This document shows, one piece after another, positions 44,526 through 53,682 of a DNA stretch of 64,000 nt. Source of the DNA: Saprospiraceae bacterium (GTDB lineage: Bacteria > Bacteroidota > Bacteroidia > Chitinophagales > Saprospiraceae); contig JAGQWZ010000184.1 in NCBI GenBank assembly GCA_020436835.1, positions 1-64,000 on the forward strand. Reading direction: 5' to 3'. Numbering within the stretch: the first letter of the stretch is position 1; each line of letters begins with the position of its first letter. Under the pieces are notes generated by a model, which saw nothing but the letters and a program-made list of their open reading frames with translations, was not told where the DNA came from and searched no databases. Both the position numbers and the translations under genes were made by a program.

Positions 44526-46325
44526 ATGAAAGAACTCCAACATTTAAATAAGTATTTCTTTCGCTATAAATGGCATCTCATTGCAGGTTTCGTCTTTGTG
44601 GCTCTATCAAACTACTTCCGGGTTTTACAACCTCAGGCCATCCGACAGGCCCTGGACCTGGTTTTTGAAAACATCAAGATCTACCGGCTTTATGACGGAT
44701 TTGCCGCTCAGGAACATATGTTTAATGAGATTGGCAGATCGCTCTTGTTTTTTGCGATTTTGGTATTGATCCTTGCATTGATCATGGGGATCTTCATGTA
44801 TTATATGAGGCAGACCATCATTGTCATGTCCCGTCTGATCGAGTATGATTTACGCAAGGAAGTATTCATTCACTACGAAGAATTACATCTGGGATTTTTC
44901 CGGAAGAATATGACCGGTGATCTGATGGCAAGGATCACCGAAGATGTAAACAAAGTGAGGATGTATCTTGGCCCGGCAATTCTCTACGGGATTAATCTCT
45001 TTACCTTGTTTTTCATGGTGATCTACTCCATGTTTGCGGTAAATGCCGAGCTATCCTGGTATTGTCTGATGCCTTTGCCCCTGCTCTCTTTGTCAATTTA
45101 TTTTGTCAGTTCGGTGATTCACAAGAAGAGCACAATTATTCAGCAACAGCTTGCCAAATTAAATAGTATCGCACAAGAGGTCTTCAATGGAATCCGGGTG
45201 ATTAAATCGTATACCCAGGAGAAAGCCATGGATGCGTACTTTGCTGAGGAGTGTGAAGAGTACAAGGACAAATCACTGACATTAGCCCGGATCAACGCAT
45301 TGTTTTTCCCCTTGATGTTACTGATCATTGGTGCAAGCACGATAATCACTATTTATTTTGGAGGGGTACAGGTATACAAGGGAAATATCACACCGGGCAA
45401 CATTGCCGAATTTGTGATCTATGTGAATATGCTCACCTGGCCGGTGACTTCGATTGGCTGGATTGCTTCAATCATCCAGCAAGCAGAGGCATCCCAGAAA
45501 AGGATCAATGAGTTTTTGCAGGAAAAGCCGGATATTCTTTCCACGACGGACGAGAAAGTACCAATCAAAGGTGAAATCGAATTTCGCAATGTCAGTTTTA
45601 CCTATCCCGACAGCGGCATTGAGGCCTTGAAGAATTGTTCTTTTAAACTCACTGTGGGAGACAAGATGGCTATAATCGGTAAGACCGGAGCAGGAAAAAC
45701 AACGATTGCCGACTTACTGCTGCGTATGTATGACCCAACGGATGGAGTTATACTGCTGGATGGCAAAGATCTTAGAGCCTATAATCTGCAGCATTTACGT
45801 CAAAGAATAGGATATATCCCACAAGATGTATTTCTCTTTTCCGATACCATTCAAAACAACATTACGTTTGGCCTGGACCAGCCCAATTCTTCCGACCGGG
45901 ATGCTCAGTATTATGCCAGGAAGGCTGCTGTCTACGAAGATATAATGGATCTTCCGGAAGGATTTAATACGCGGGTCGGCGAGAGGGGAGTCACCTTATC
46001 TGGCGGACAGAAGCAAAGAGTATCAATGGCCAGAGCCTTCATGAAAGATCCCGACATATTTATTCTGGATGATTGTCTAAGTGCGGTTGATACAAGTACG
46101 GAAAAGCAGATACTCGAATACTTTAATGAAATGCTTACTAATCACACTACCCTGGTGATTACCCACCGTATTTATTCATTTCTACAATTTGATAAAATTA
46201 TCGTACTGGACCAGGGTTCTATTGTAGAGGAGGGATTGCATAGTGATTTGATTGCACAGAAAGGATTTTATGCCAAAATGTACGAACGTCAACAGCTGCG
46301 AGAGCAGGAGAGTGAAAAATTTTAA
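44526..46325 (+). CDS. ABC exporter, fused permease and ATPase
   Basis: From the ATG at 44526 the protein has 599 residues; a TTG at 44517 falls within the promoter box and is unlikely. The N-terminal half is a six-helix exporter domain (residues 15-320). The C-terminal half is an ABC ATPase with Walker A GKTGAGKTTI, the signature LSGGQKQR and Walker B IFILDDCLSAVD. Such half-transporters work as dimers, exporting lipids, peptides or drugs (MsbA/MdlB-like). The substrate is unknown. It lies 51 bp after priA but probably has its own promoter. Confidence 0.93.
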   Translation: MKELQHLNKYFFRYKWHLIAGFVFVALSNYFRVLQPQAIRQALDLVFENIKIYRLYDGFAAQEHMFNEIGRSLLFFAILVLILALIMGIFMYYMRQTIIVMSRLIEYDLRKEVFIHYEELHLGFFRKNMTGDLMARITEDVNKVRMYLGPAILYGINLFTLFFMVIYSMFAVNAELSWYCLMPLPLLSLSIYFVSSVIHKKSTIIQQQLAKLNSIAQEVFNGIRVIKSYTQEKAMDAYFAEECEEYKDKSLTLARINALFFPLMLLIIGASTIITIYFGGVQVYKGNITPGNIAEFVIYVNMLTWPVTSIGWIASIIQQAEASQKRINEFLQEKPDILSTTDEKVPIKGEIEFRNVSFTYPDSGIEALKNCSFKLTVGDKMAIIGKTGAGKTTIADLLLRMYDPTDGVILLDGKDLRAYNLQHLRQRIGYIPQDVFLFSDTIQNNITFGLDQPNSSDRDAQYYARKAAVYEDIMDLPEGFNTRVGERGVTLSGGQKQRVSMARAFMKDPDIFILDDCLSAVDTSTEKQILEYFNEMLTNHTTLVITHRIYSFLQFDKIIVLDQGSIVEEGLHSDLIAQKGFYAKMYERQQLREQESEKF

Positions 46326-46396
46326 AATTTGTATATTTTAGCTAATCTTTATAGTTAAAATGGTTAGTATCATTAATCAACCTAATCTATTGTACG

Positions 46397-46801
46397 GTGG
46401 ACAACGATAAAAATTCGAGAAAGTTTGAGAGTGTGTTTTCACACAAGGTAAGAGCAGGAAGAAGACGAACTTATTTTTTTGATGTAAGACGGACCAAGGG
46501 AGATGACTTCTATATTACCTTAACAGAAAGCACAAAGCGATTTAATGGGGACGGTTATGAAAGGCATAAGATTTTCCTGTACAAGGAAGATTTCAACCGC
46601 TTCATTGAAGGTCTGGAAGAGACGGTAAACCACGTGAAGAACGAACTCCTCCCCGATTATGACTACGATGAGTACACGAGACGTAATCAGGAATGGGAAG
46701 AAAGAAGATCGGAAGAAGATGATGACGAAGATCAGGTAAGTGCCGGTGAGAGTTCATCTGGTAAGGATGAAAGTTCTGATGAGGACGAAATGTCCTGGTA
46801 A
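46397..46801 (+). CDS. DUF3276 (PUR-alpha-like) nucleic-acid-binding protein
   Basis: This 134-residue protein starts at a GTG. It has the Bacteroidota DUF3276 sequence ESVFSHKVRAGRRRTYFFDV, then DFYITLTESTKRF and HKIFLYKEDFNRFIEGLEE, which form a single PUR repeat. Such domains bind single-stranded nucleic acid, like BpuR of Borrelia. The C-terminal 45 residues are very acidic, with many Asp and Glu. It is cytoplasmic and may influence transcription or RNA; no target is known. It lies 71 bp after the ABC exporter gene on the same strand. Confidence 0.88.
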   Translation: MDNDKNSRKFESVFSHKVRAGRRRTYFFDVRRTKGDDFYITLTESTKRFNGDGYERHKIFLYKEDFNRFIEGLEETVNHVKNELLPDYDYDEYTRRNQEWEERRSEEDDDEDQVSAGESSSGKDESSDEDEMSW

Positions 46802-46883
46802 GAAATTCATAAAGCAATTTTATAAGCCCTGCTCCTATCATCTACATTGTGTGTATAGGCACACACGGTAACCACTGTGTCAA

Positions 46884-47510
46884 ATGGCTTATTTTTTAGC
46901 GCAATTTCCCTTACAATTGGTTGTTTTCCCTGGAGAGAACATTCCTCTGCATATCTTCGAACCAAGATATCGCGAGTTGATAAATGACTGCGAACAGGAA
47001 GGTATTCCCTTCGGAATCACTCCCACTATTGATGGCAAGCTGGAGAAGGTAGGAACCTCCATGAAGCTCGTTAAGATTAAGAAAAGATATCCGGATGGAC
47101 GGATGGATATCGTCGTATCCGCTAGCCATTGCTATACAATTGAGCGATTCCATGTGACCATGGAGTCGAAAACCTATGGATCGGCAGAAGTCACCGATGT
47201 CAAGTTTACCGGCATTTCAGATCCGACTTACGAGTTACATCTGTATTCCCTGATGCAGGAATTGTACAGCATTATGCGAATACCAACGAAGAAGATTCCA
47301 AAGAGGTTCGAATTACATCAGATTGTGCATAAGATCGGACTGACGCTTGAGGAAGAATACCGGCTACTCTGTATGTCAAACCAGATAGACCAACAAATCT
47401 TTGTAATTGAACGGCTGGAAAAGATCTTGCCGCAAGTCCGGGAGATGGAAGAGATTAGAAAAAGGATCGAAATGAATGGCCATACCCGCTACATCATTCC
47501 TCCCAAATAG
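46884..47510 (+). CDS. Lon-protease N-domain (substrate-binding) protein
   Basis: This 208-residue protein is a free-standing Lon N-terminal substrate-binding domain without the AAA or protease parts. The motif FPLQLVVFPGENIPLHIFEPRYRELINDC at the N-terminus is the hallmark of the family (YcaM/LONP-N-like, PF02190). It may bind partly unfolded proteins or act in ubiquitin-like adaptor roles, but no function is proven. The start is ATG. It lies 15 bp before the M29 aminopeptidase gene, suggesting co-transcription. Confidence 0.88.
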   Translation: MAYFLAQFPLQLVVFPGENIPLHIFEPRYRELINDCEQEGIPFGITPTIDGKLEKVGTSMKLVKIKKRYPDGRMDIVVSASHCYTIERFHVTMESKTYGSAEVTDVKFTGISDPTYELHLYSLMQELYSIMRIPTKKIPKRFELHQIVHKIGLTLEEEYRLLCMSNQIDQQIFVIERLEKILPQVREMEEIRKRIEMNGHTRYIIPPK

Positions 47511-47525
47511 AGCAATCAAGAATAT

Positions 47526-48614
47526 ATGATAAAAGAATATGCCCGGCTACTGGTCGATTATTGCCTTGAAATCCAGGCCGGAGACCAACTTTTTGTTCAA
47601 TCAACCACTCTGGCTGAACCATTGGTGAGAGAAGTGTATCGATTGGCCATGCAGGCAGGTGCCCATGTGATCACCGAGCTTGAATGGAGAGAACAGTCCC
47701 GTATCTATTTCATGGAAGCCGCTCCTCATCAATTGGAATGGCTCTCTCCCAATTCACAAAAGATATTCTCTGAATTTGATGCCTACCTGCATATACGGGC
47801 TCCCTTCAATCTACGGGAAGACCAAAATACAGACCCCGAAAAAAGGAAAGCAAGGAACAAGGCAACAAAAGCGATAAGTCAAATATATAGCAATCGTACA
47901 GCCGATCGCTCTCTGAAGAGGTGCTTATGTCAGTACCCCACGCAAGCTGCCGCTCAGGAAGCAGGAATGTCGCTGGAAGAATATCAGCACTTTGTATACA
48001 GTGCCTGCAAACTATTTGATGAGGATGCGAGAAATAGTTGGCTTCAGGTAAGGAATCAGCAACAAGATATCGTAGACTATTTGAATAAAGTAGATACGAT
48101 GAGATTCCGGAAAGAGGGTACTGATCTTACTTTCTCGGTCAGAGATCGAATTTGGATGAATTCGGATGGAAGGACAAATATGCCCTCCGGAGAAGTCTAT
48201 ACTGCTCCCATAGAAGATCAGGTGAACGGAGAGATTTACTTTGACTATCCCTCCATATTCAGGGGACATCCTGTGCAGGGAATCCGCTTAAAAGTTGAAA
48301 ATGGATTCATTATCAACTGGGAAGCCCGCACCGGTCAGAAACTGCTTGATGAAGTTTTTGCCACGGAGGGTGCAAGACAATTTGGAGAAGTTGCTATTGG
48401 AACAAACTATAGCATACAGATGCCAACCGGTAACATTCTGTTTGATGAGAAGATCGGTGGGAGTATTCATATGGCGGTCGGACAAGCTTATTATCAGACA
48501 GGCGGAAAAAATACTTCATCAATCCACTGGGATATGATTTCTGACATGAAAGCAGATGGTGAGATTTGGGCCGATAGCAAATTAATCTATGAAAAAGGCA
48601 AATTTCTTATTTAG
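47526..48614 (+). CDS. M29-family metallo-aminopeptidase
   Basis: This 362-residue protein is a thermophilic-type M29 aminopeptidase (AmpS/aminopeptidase T). The C-terminal metal-binding part shows FDEKIGGSIHMAVGQAYYQTGG and SIHWDMISDM, matching the family ligands Glu, His and His-x-Asp. The N-terminal domain starts YARLLVDYCLEIQAGDQLFV. It removes N-terminal residues from peptides in the cytoplasm. It is downstream of the Lon-N-domain gene by 15 bp; the pair might act together in protein turnover. Confidence 0.94.
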   Translation: MIKEYARLLVDYCLEIQAGDQLFVQSTTLAEPLVREVYRLAMQAGAHVITELEWREQSRIYFMEAAPHQLEWLSPNSQKIFSEFDAYLHIRAPFNLREDQNTDPEKRKARNKATKAISQIYSNRTADRSLKRCLCQYPTQAAAQEAGMSLEEYQHFVYSACKLFDEDARNSWLQVRNQQQDIVDYLNKVDTMRFRKEGTDLTFSVRDRIWMNSDGRTNMPSGEVYTAPIEDQVNGEIYFDYPSIFRGHPVQGIRLKVENGFIINWEARTGQKLLDEVFATEGARQFGEVAIGTNYSIQMPTGNILFDEKIGGSIHMAVGQAYYQTGGKNTSSIHWDMISDMKADGEIWADSKLIYEKGKFLI

Positions 48615-48639
48615 AGATCATTTCCCAAATGGATTCTCG

Positions 48640-49341
48640 CTATTTGATGTAGTAATCGATGCTACTGACCACCCTGGCGATTTTGTTCAAATAAAATTCT
48701 TCTGATTCATTTACCCGATTAGAAGGGATCATGGAAATAATTCCCTGGTTGGCTCTGCGGATTCCGCCAACTTCTGCACCTGAATTCGTGGCAAATTCTT
48801 CCGCTGATTTCAAAGCGGCCTGAGTTGATTCTGCCAGAAGTTCAGGTTTTATATCATTGATCTTCGTAAAAAAATACCGGGGTCTGGTTAACCAACGATC
48901 TCCGGTAAGTGAGACACCTTCATCAAGAAGCTGGTTAACCTGCCCTGAAACCTGATCGAGGATATCTACTTTATCGGTCGATACGGATATTTGCAAATTT
49001 GCAGAGTAGCGTGCCTGAGCTTCTCCATAAATATTTTCCCTGATGCTTAACTCTTCTACTTTAATCTCACTCTCAGCAAAGCCTTTTTCCTGCAACCAGT
49101 CCCTCGAATTCTTTAATTGGAGATTAATGTCACGCTTGAGATACTCAATATCATTGCCAGCACTGGACACCGCCAGAATCCAAGATCCCTGGTCTGCCTG
49201 CACTTCTTTTTCAGCTAAACCTTTTACTGATACGTATTGCGCTGATTTACGTGTCTCTAATATATAACGACCAAAAATATACATTCCTAGCACAAAAAAT
49301 ATCCCCAGGATGACCGAAGCTGGCATGTAATTTGTCTTCAT
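48640..49341 (-). CDS. SIMPL-domain (DUF541) envelope protein
   Basis: This 233-residue protein has an N-terminal anchor (ASVILGIFFVLGMYIFG) and a SIMPL/DUF541 domain (about residues 35-230), starting VSVKGLAEKEVQADQGSWILAV. It should sit in the periplasm on the inner membrane. The family (YggE, BP26) has been tied to oxidative stress tolerance and oligomeric channel-like rings, with no enzymatic role known. The start is ATG. A minus-strand TACTTTTG box at 49370-49377, 28 bp upstream, is a plausible promoter. Confidence 0.85.
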   Translation of the reverse strand: MKTNYMPASVILGIFFVLGMYIFGRYILETRKSAQYVSVKGLAEKEVQADQGSWILAVSSAGNDIEYLKRDINLQLKNSRDWLQEKGFAESEIKVEELSIRENIYGEAQARYSANLQISVSTDKVDILDQVSGQVNQLLDEGVSLTGDRWLTRPRYFFTKINDIKPELLAESTQAALKSAEEFATNSGAEVGGIRRANQGIISMIPSNRVNESEEFYLNKIARVVSSIDYYIK

Positions 49342-49578
49342 GGTAAGTGTCTCAGATGATGTAATCTCTCAAAAGTAGCAAATTTTCAACCCGTCTTTTG
49401 CTCTGATTTTGAGACAACTCAAAGACAAATGATGAAACACGTTTAACTGGTGAGCTACAGAGTTCATCAGACGAATAATGCACTGTCTGTCACAATCAAA
49501 GATAGTGAGCTTTGACATTCTAAACTGACTCTGAAATGCGATGGTCTGGTATTTTTTTTTTTGACACATCGATAAAGA

Positions 49579-49639
49579 TATTTTTGATCGGGATAACTAT
49601 GGTTTTCTAAGGCTGCTTAAAGAAGCGGCCTTATTTTTT
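49579..49639 (+). ncRNA. Candidate tiny RNA unit 1 (promoter box plus terminator)
   Basis: A promoter-like TATTTTTG (49579-49586) is followed about 22 bp later by a hairpin. AAGGCTGCTT (49609-49618) pairs with AAGCGGCCTT (49623-49632) around the loop AAAG, with one G-T pair. A T6 tract follows at 49634-49639. A transcript starting about six bases after the box would be near 50 nt. Expression is not shown. Confidence 0.35.
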
Positions 49640-49690
49640 CCTCTCCCGTTTCAATCCATTTAAAAGTTAAGTGCTACGGCACTCCAAAGA

Positions 49691-49751
49691 TATTTTTGAT
49701 CGGGATAACTATGGTTTTCTAAGGCTGCTTGAAGAAGCGGCCTTATTTTTT
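49691..49751 (+). ncRNA. Candidate tiny RNA unit 2
   Basis: The box TATTTTTG is at 49691-49698. The hairpin has AAGGCTGCTT (49721-49730) and AAGCGGCCTT (49735-49744) around GAAG, with a T tract at 49746-49751. A GTTA at 49666-49669, 21 bp upstream of the box, is a weak -33 candidate. Confidence 0.35.
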
Positions 49752-49801
49752 CCTCTCCCGCTTCAATCCATTTAAAAGTTAAGTGCTACGGCACTCCAAG
49801 A

Positions 49802-49864
49802 TATTTTTGATCGGGATAACTAATGGTTTTCTAAGGCTGCTTGAAAAAGCGGCCTTATTTTTTT
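49802..49864 (+). ncRNA. Candidate tiny RNA unit 3
   Basis: The box TATTTTTG is at 49802-49809. The hairpin has AAGGCTGCTT (49833-49842) and AAGCGGCCTT (49847-49856) around GAAA, followed by A and a T7 tract. The hairpin loop differs in all three units while the stem is unchanged. Confidence 0.35.
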
Positions 49865-49904
49865 CCCTACTACCTGAGTTCCAAAACCAGACACGACCCA
49901 GCAA

Positions 49905-50804
49905 TTATAACAAATTAAATTCGGACACTTTTTTCATTTCCGTTTCCAGGCCTTTAAGGGTCTCCCGGGTAATTGGTGTCAGAGGCAGGCGGACTTCACT
50001 TTCGCACAGTCCCATTAAATGCATACATCCCTTTATTCCCACCGGATTTCCCTCCAGGTAAAGCCAATGATGGAGGTTGATCAAAGCCTGGTTAATCCTA
50101 CGCGCTTTTTCAAAGTCACCCTCCAGCGCCAGCCGGCACATAGTGGAGAAGTTGTCAGGATATGCATTGGCGATTACCGAGATAACTCCCTTTCCTCCAC
50201 AGGCCAAAAATGGCAAGGTCGAAGGATCATCTCCAGATAAAGCCAGAAAACCGGATGCAGTAAAACGCATGATCCGGGTGGCCTGCACCATATCCGCTGA
50301 AGCGTCCTTAACCCCGGCAATATTAGCATGACTATTCGCCAACCGCACTACCGTTTCCGCCGAAATATTAGAGGCCGTTCTGCCAGGCACATTGTACATG
50401 ATAATCGGAAGAGGACTCCTCTGGGCCAAAGCCAGGTAATGCTGAAAGATACCTTCCTGAGTGGGTTTGTTGTAATACGGACTGACGGAGAGCAAGGCAG
50501 CAATTCCTTCAAAATCAAAACGATCGAATTTATCCAGCAGTGCCTGCGTATTATTACCTCCGAAATTACCTAAGACTACTGGTTTTCGACCCTTATTTAC
50601 TTCCAGGGTTTTATTTATAATTTCTTTTTGTTCTGCTTCCGTAAGCGTAGCTGTTTCAGCGGTAGTGCCCAGGCAAACCAGATAATCAACACCTCCTTCA
50701 ATCTGAAACTCTAATACCCTGGACAATGCATCCAAATCAACTGCACCATTCTTAAAAGGAGTTATTGTTGCTACTCCACACCCTTTAAGTTGATCAACTA
50801 TCAT
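49905..50804 (-). CDS. dapA: 4-hydroxy-tetrahydrodipicolinate synthase
   Basis: DapA condenses pyruvate and aspartate semialdehyde in the lysine and diaminopimelate pathway. The 299-residue TIM-barrel protein has the Schiff-base lysine Lys166 (IAGVKDAS), the catalytic Tyr137 (IIMYNVPGR) and Thr47-Thr48 in CLGTTAET, all at the expected spacing. The length is normal. Its start overlaps the stop of the DUF6913 gene by 4 bp (ATGA), and that gene overlaps accA, so the three form one operon driven from upstream of accA. Confidence 0.96.
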   Translation of the reverse strand: MIVDQLKGCGVATITPFKNGAVDLDALSRVLEFQIEGGVDYLVCLGTTAETATLTEAEQKEIINKTLEVNKGRKPVVLGNFGGNNTQALLDKFDRFDFEGIAALLSVSPYYNKPTQEGIFQHYLALAQRSPLPIIMYNVPGRTASNISAETVVRLANSHANIAGVKDASADMVQATRIMRFTASGFLALSGDDPSTLPFLACGGKGVISVIANAYPDNFSTMCRLALEGDFEKARRINQALINLHHWLYLEGNPVGIKGCMHLMGLCESEVRLPLTPITRETLKGLETEMKKVSEFNLL

Positions 50805-51325
50805 ATTGCCAAGGTTTTTTCAAATATATCCAATGTTTTTTCAATGATAAAAGCCAATTCGTCCTGCTCATCGCGTTTGACGATAATATTGTATAAAGCC
50901 GGGTAGTCCGGGCTGATCCCCATCTTGTTTTGGGCTATGGTCTTCGCCATTATATAGTGGATGATTTTATGATTGTCAACATCGAGGTTAATACAAACAC
51001 GATATCGGCGCTGCATAAACAGCGCTAATTTATGTCTGCTGAAGTCTGGCCTGATACCCACATCTGAGAGGCTAAAATGGGGAAAAGCAAAAGTCACCTG
51101 ATTTTCCAATTTCTTTGGTACATACCCAAAGAGATGGATGTTTTCCTGATACCTTCTTTGCAGTGTTTCGTAAAACTGGGTAACGGATTGTTGGTGCAGC
51201 AGCGATTCGGCAGAGAACAAGATTCCAATGCCTTTTACCTCTTCACTTTTTACTTCGGTGTCAAATTTTTGTTTTTTGAGGAATAGATCCAGATTTAATT
51301 CACCAATGATTTTCTTAAGACTCAT
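50801..51325 (-). CDS. DUF6913-like protein between accA and dapA
   Basis: This 174-residue cytoplasmic protein matches the Bacteroidota family DUF6913, which is often found next to dapA. Visible features are the start [20 protein letters not shown], a central [10 protein letters not shown] and a late [23 protein letters not shown]. No enzyme motif is seen and no function is known. It overlaps accA by 11 bp upstream and dapA by 4 bp downstream, so expression is coupled to fatty-acid and lysine genes. Confidence 0.78.
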   Translation of the reverse strand: MSLKKIIGELNLDLFLKKQKFDTEVKSEEVKGIGILFSAESLLHQQSVTQFYETLQRRYQENIHLFGYVPKKLENQVTFAFPHFSLSDVGIRPDFSRHKLALFMQRRYRVCINLDVDNHKIIHYIMAKTIAQNKMGISPDYPALYNIIVKRDEQDELAFIIEKTLDIFEKTLAI

Positions 51326-52316
51326 CGGGTTCAGCTACTTCGATTTCAAGAAATTCACCCATGCCCCGGTATTTTGCAATCCGGGCATCGATCAGTTCAT
51401 CGATTGGGATCTTTTTATATTTGCTTAATTGCTGCTTGATGTGTTTTTTAAGGACAACCGCCATGGTTTCAGGATCCGAATGAGCACCGCCTAATGGTTC
51501 CTTGATGACCCCATCTACCAGGCCATTTGAAAACATATGGTCAGAGGTGAGTCTTAAAGATTCCGCGGCCTGTTCCTTGTAATCCCAGCTGCGCCACAGG
51601 ATGGAAGAACAGGATTCCGGAGATATTACTGAATACCAGGTATTTTCGAACATATAAACTGCGTCTCCCAATCCGATCCCTATGGCACCACCACTGGCCC
51701 CCTCTCCGATCACATAGCAAATAATTGGTGTTCTCAACTGAGCCATTTCAAACAAATTTCTGGCGATCGCTTCAGCCTGCCCTCTTTCTTCAGCCTCCAC
51801 ACCAGGATATGCTCCCGGAGTGTCGATGAATGAGATGACCGGCAGTTCAAATTTTTCCGCAAGTTTCATAAGTCGCAGAGCCTTGCGATAACCTTCTGGA
51901 TTGGCCATCCCGAAATTCCGGTACTGCCGCATTTTTGTATTTACCCCCTTTTGGTGACCGATAATCACCACACTTTGGCGGTCGATCTTTGCCAGGCCGC
52001 CAACGATGGCTTTGTCATCCTTGTAATGACGATCTCCGTGGAGTTCCTCAAATTTATCGCAAATGGTCCGTATGTAGTAGAGTGTGTACGGTCGTTCCGG
52101 ATGACGTGAGAGCTGCACTTTTTGCCAGCCGGATAGATTGCCATAGATCTCCTTTTTCTTCTTTTTGATCTTGGCCTCAAGTTCACTGATCATCGGCTCC
52201 ACATCAAGATCACCTTCCTGTCCCACCTGCTTTATCTTATCTAATTGTTCGTACAAGCTCTCGAGTGGTTTTTCGAATTCTAGGAAAACCATGGTTACTT
52301 CGTTTTGGTTGTTCAT
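51315..52316 (-). CDS. accA: Acetyl-CoA carboxylase carboxyltransferase, alpha subunit
   Basis: AccA and AccD transfer the carboxyl group from biotin to acetyl-CoA, giving malonyl-CoA. The 333-residue protein begins with the N-terminal helix [20 protein letters not shown] and has the family signatures [19 protein letters not shown] and [14 protein letters not shown]. An internal ATG at 52292 (MVFLEFEKP) is as good a start as the one chosen. It is the first gene of the accA-DUF6913-dapA unit; a promoter box lies about 50 bp upstream. Confidence 0.97.
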   Translation of the reverse strand: MNNQNEVTMVFLEFEKPLESLYEQLDKIKQVGQEGDLDVEPMISELEAKIKKKKKEIYGNLSGWQKVQLSRHPERPYTLYYIRTICDKFEELHGDRHYKDDKAIVGGLAKIDRQSVVIIGHQKGVNTKMRQYRNFGMANPEGYRKALRLMKLAEKFELPVISFIDTPGAYPGVEAEERGQAEAIARNLFEMAQLRTPIICYVIGEGASGGAIGIGLGDAVYMFENTWYSVISPESCSSILWRSWDYKEQAAESLRLTSDHMFSNGLVDGVIKEPLGGAHSDPETMAVVLKKHIKQQLSKYKKIPIDELIDARIAKYRGMGEFLEIEVAEPDES

Positions 52317-52368
52317 CTACTCTTATCCAGGCGGGTCGTCTGCCGGTATAAGAGCTCAATCGGCTGTT

Positions 52369-52376
52369 CAAAGTTA
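52369..52376 (-). promoter_or_regulatory. TAnnTTTG promoter box of the accA operon
   Basis: The minus strand reads TAACTTTG, matching the -7 consensus, 52 bp before the accA start codon at 52316. No matching -33 TTTG was found at the usual spacing. Confidence 0.5.
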
Positions 52377-52455
52377 AACAAACATTCCGAATCCGTGATC
52401 TTCCTCACCGATTCATGACCGTTAATTCGGGTCGTCGTAACTGCAAGTTGGAAAA

Positions 52456-53667
52456 CTAGAAACTCTTCACCTGGTAGGGGTAACGCACTTCGTAGAGGCC
52501 CCTGATCTTCTCGGTAAGGATCTGCCTGAGCTGCTCAACATTTTCTCGTGTTTTGGCAGAAATAAAGAGACAAGGAACCTGGTAGCGCTTTGACAATGAC
52601 TCCATCAGTTGGTCTTCCAGATCCTGCCGGGTACCTCTATCCAGAAGTTGATCGAAGTACTGCTCACGGTATTGATCAATTTTGTTAAAAATCATGATTA
52701 CCGGTTTATCACCGCAATCCAACTCCCGCAGCGTACTCTCCACGGTTTGAATATGATCTTCGTACTGTGGATGAGACAAATCAATAACGTGAAGGATTAA
52801 GTCACTTTCCCGGGTTTCGTCAAGGGTAGATTTGAAGCTCTCGACTAAATGGTGGGGTAATTTTCGGATAAATCCGACGGTATCGGAAAGGAGAAAAGGC
52901 ATTCTTTCAAATACCACCTTGCGCACAGTTGTATCCAGTGTCGCGAAGAGCTTATCTTCAGCGAATACATCCGACTTTGAAAGGAGATTCATCAATGTTG
53001 ACTTGCCGGCATTGGTATATCCCACTAAAGCCACTCGAATCAGATCTCCCCGGTTTTTACGTTGGGTCACATTTTGCTTGTCGATCTTTTCCAACTTCGT
53101 TTTAAGCATGGCGATCTTATCCCGAACAATCCGGCGATCCGTTTCAATTTCCTTCTCACCAGGTCCGCGCATTCCGATCCCCCCTCTTTGACGCTCCAGG
53201 TGAGTCCATAGGCCCCTCAATCTGGGTAAGAGATATTGCATCTGAGCGAGCTCAACTTGTGTTTTCGCTTGTGCCGTTTGAGCCCTGTTTGCAAATATGT
53301 CAAGAATGAGCGTACTTCGATCGACAATCTTAATCTTCAGTTCTTTCTCCAGATTATTCTGCTGCTTGCCTGAAAGGTCCTCATCAAAGATCACCAACTC
53401 AATATCGTGTGAATCAACATATTCGGAAATTTCCTGCAGTTTACCTTTCCCTACAAAGGTCCGGATATCCGGATGATCCAAACGCTGTACAAATCGCTTG
53501 ACTGTCACTGCACCGGCAGTATGCGCCAAAAACTCCAACTCATCCAGATGTTCATTAATCTCCTCCTCACTAAACTCACGATGGATCAAACCAACCAGAA
53601 TGGCGTTTTCCAACTTTCTTTTGAGGCCGTTCCCTTTCTGTTTCCCAATGTTCCAATCTGTTGCCAT
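52456..53667 (-). CDS. hflX: GTPase HflX
   Basis: HflX is a ribosome-associated GTPase that splits stalled or idle 70S ribosomes. The 403-residue protein has the N-terminal HflX domain (with ELVIFDEDLSGKQQNNLEKEL), the glycine-rich linker ERQRGGIGMRGPGEKEIETD, and the GTPase motifs GYTNAGKSTLMNLL (G1), SDTVGFI (G3) and NKID (G4). The length is normal. The gene follows the EnvC-like gene, with only 15 bp between them, on the same strand. Confidence 0.96.
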   Translation of the reverse strand: MATDWNIGKQKGNGLKRKLENAILVGLIHREFSEEEINEHLDELEFLAHTAGAVTVKRFVQRLDHPDIRTFVGKGKLQEISEYVDSHDIELVIFDEDLSGKQQNNLEKELKIKIVDRSTLILDIFANRAQTAQAKTQVELAQMQYLLPRLRGLWTHLERQRGGIGMRGPGEKEIETDRRIVRDKIAMLKTKLEKIDKQNVTQRKNRGDLIRVALVGYTNAGKSTLMNLLSKSDVFAEDKLFATLDTTVRKVVFERMPFLLSDTVGFIRKLPHHLVESFKSTLDETRESDLILHVIDLSHPQYEDHIQTVESTLRELDCGDKPVIMIFNKIDQYREQYFDQLLDRGTRQDLEDQLMESLSKRYQVPCLFISAKTRENVEQLRQILTEKIRGLYEVRYPYQVKSF

Positions 53668-53682
53668 AAAAAATTAAATCGC

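Larger units (their letters stand above)
49574..49797 (+). repeat. 112-bp tandem repeat, two full units plus a partial third
   Basis: Units start at 49574, 49686 and 49798 (the third is partial and lacks a leading A). Each contains, in order, TATTTTTG, GGGATAACT, an ATGGTTTTCTAA string and a terminator hairpin. Two separators hold a 5-bp stem AGTGC/GCACT around TACG (49670-49683 and 49782-49795), which forms the stable C(UACG)G loop. The third unit has one inserted A before the ATGG string. Confidence 0.92.
49342..49904. other. 563-bp intergenic region with a tandem repeat
   Basis: The region lies between the SIMPL gene start and the dapA stop, both on the minus strand. The first 230 bp hold the SIMPL promoter box and a T-rich tract ending at 49562. 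The rest is a tandem repeat described separately. There is no plus-strand gene next to it, although its hairpins have plus-strand terminator polarity. Confidence 0.7.

Noticed and set aside
49574-49864. CRISPR-like array
   Set aside because: The units are long (112 bp), near identical throughout without variable spacers, and no cas genes occur nearby.
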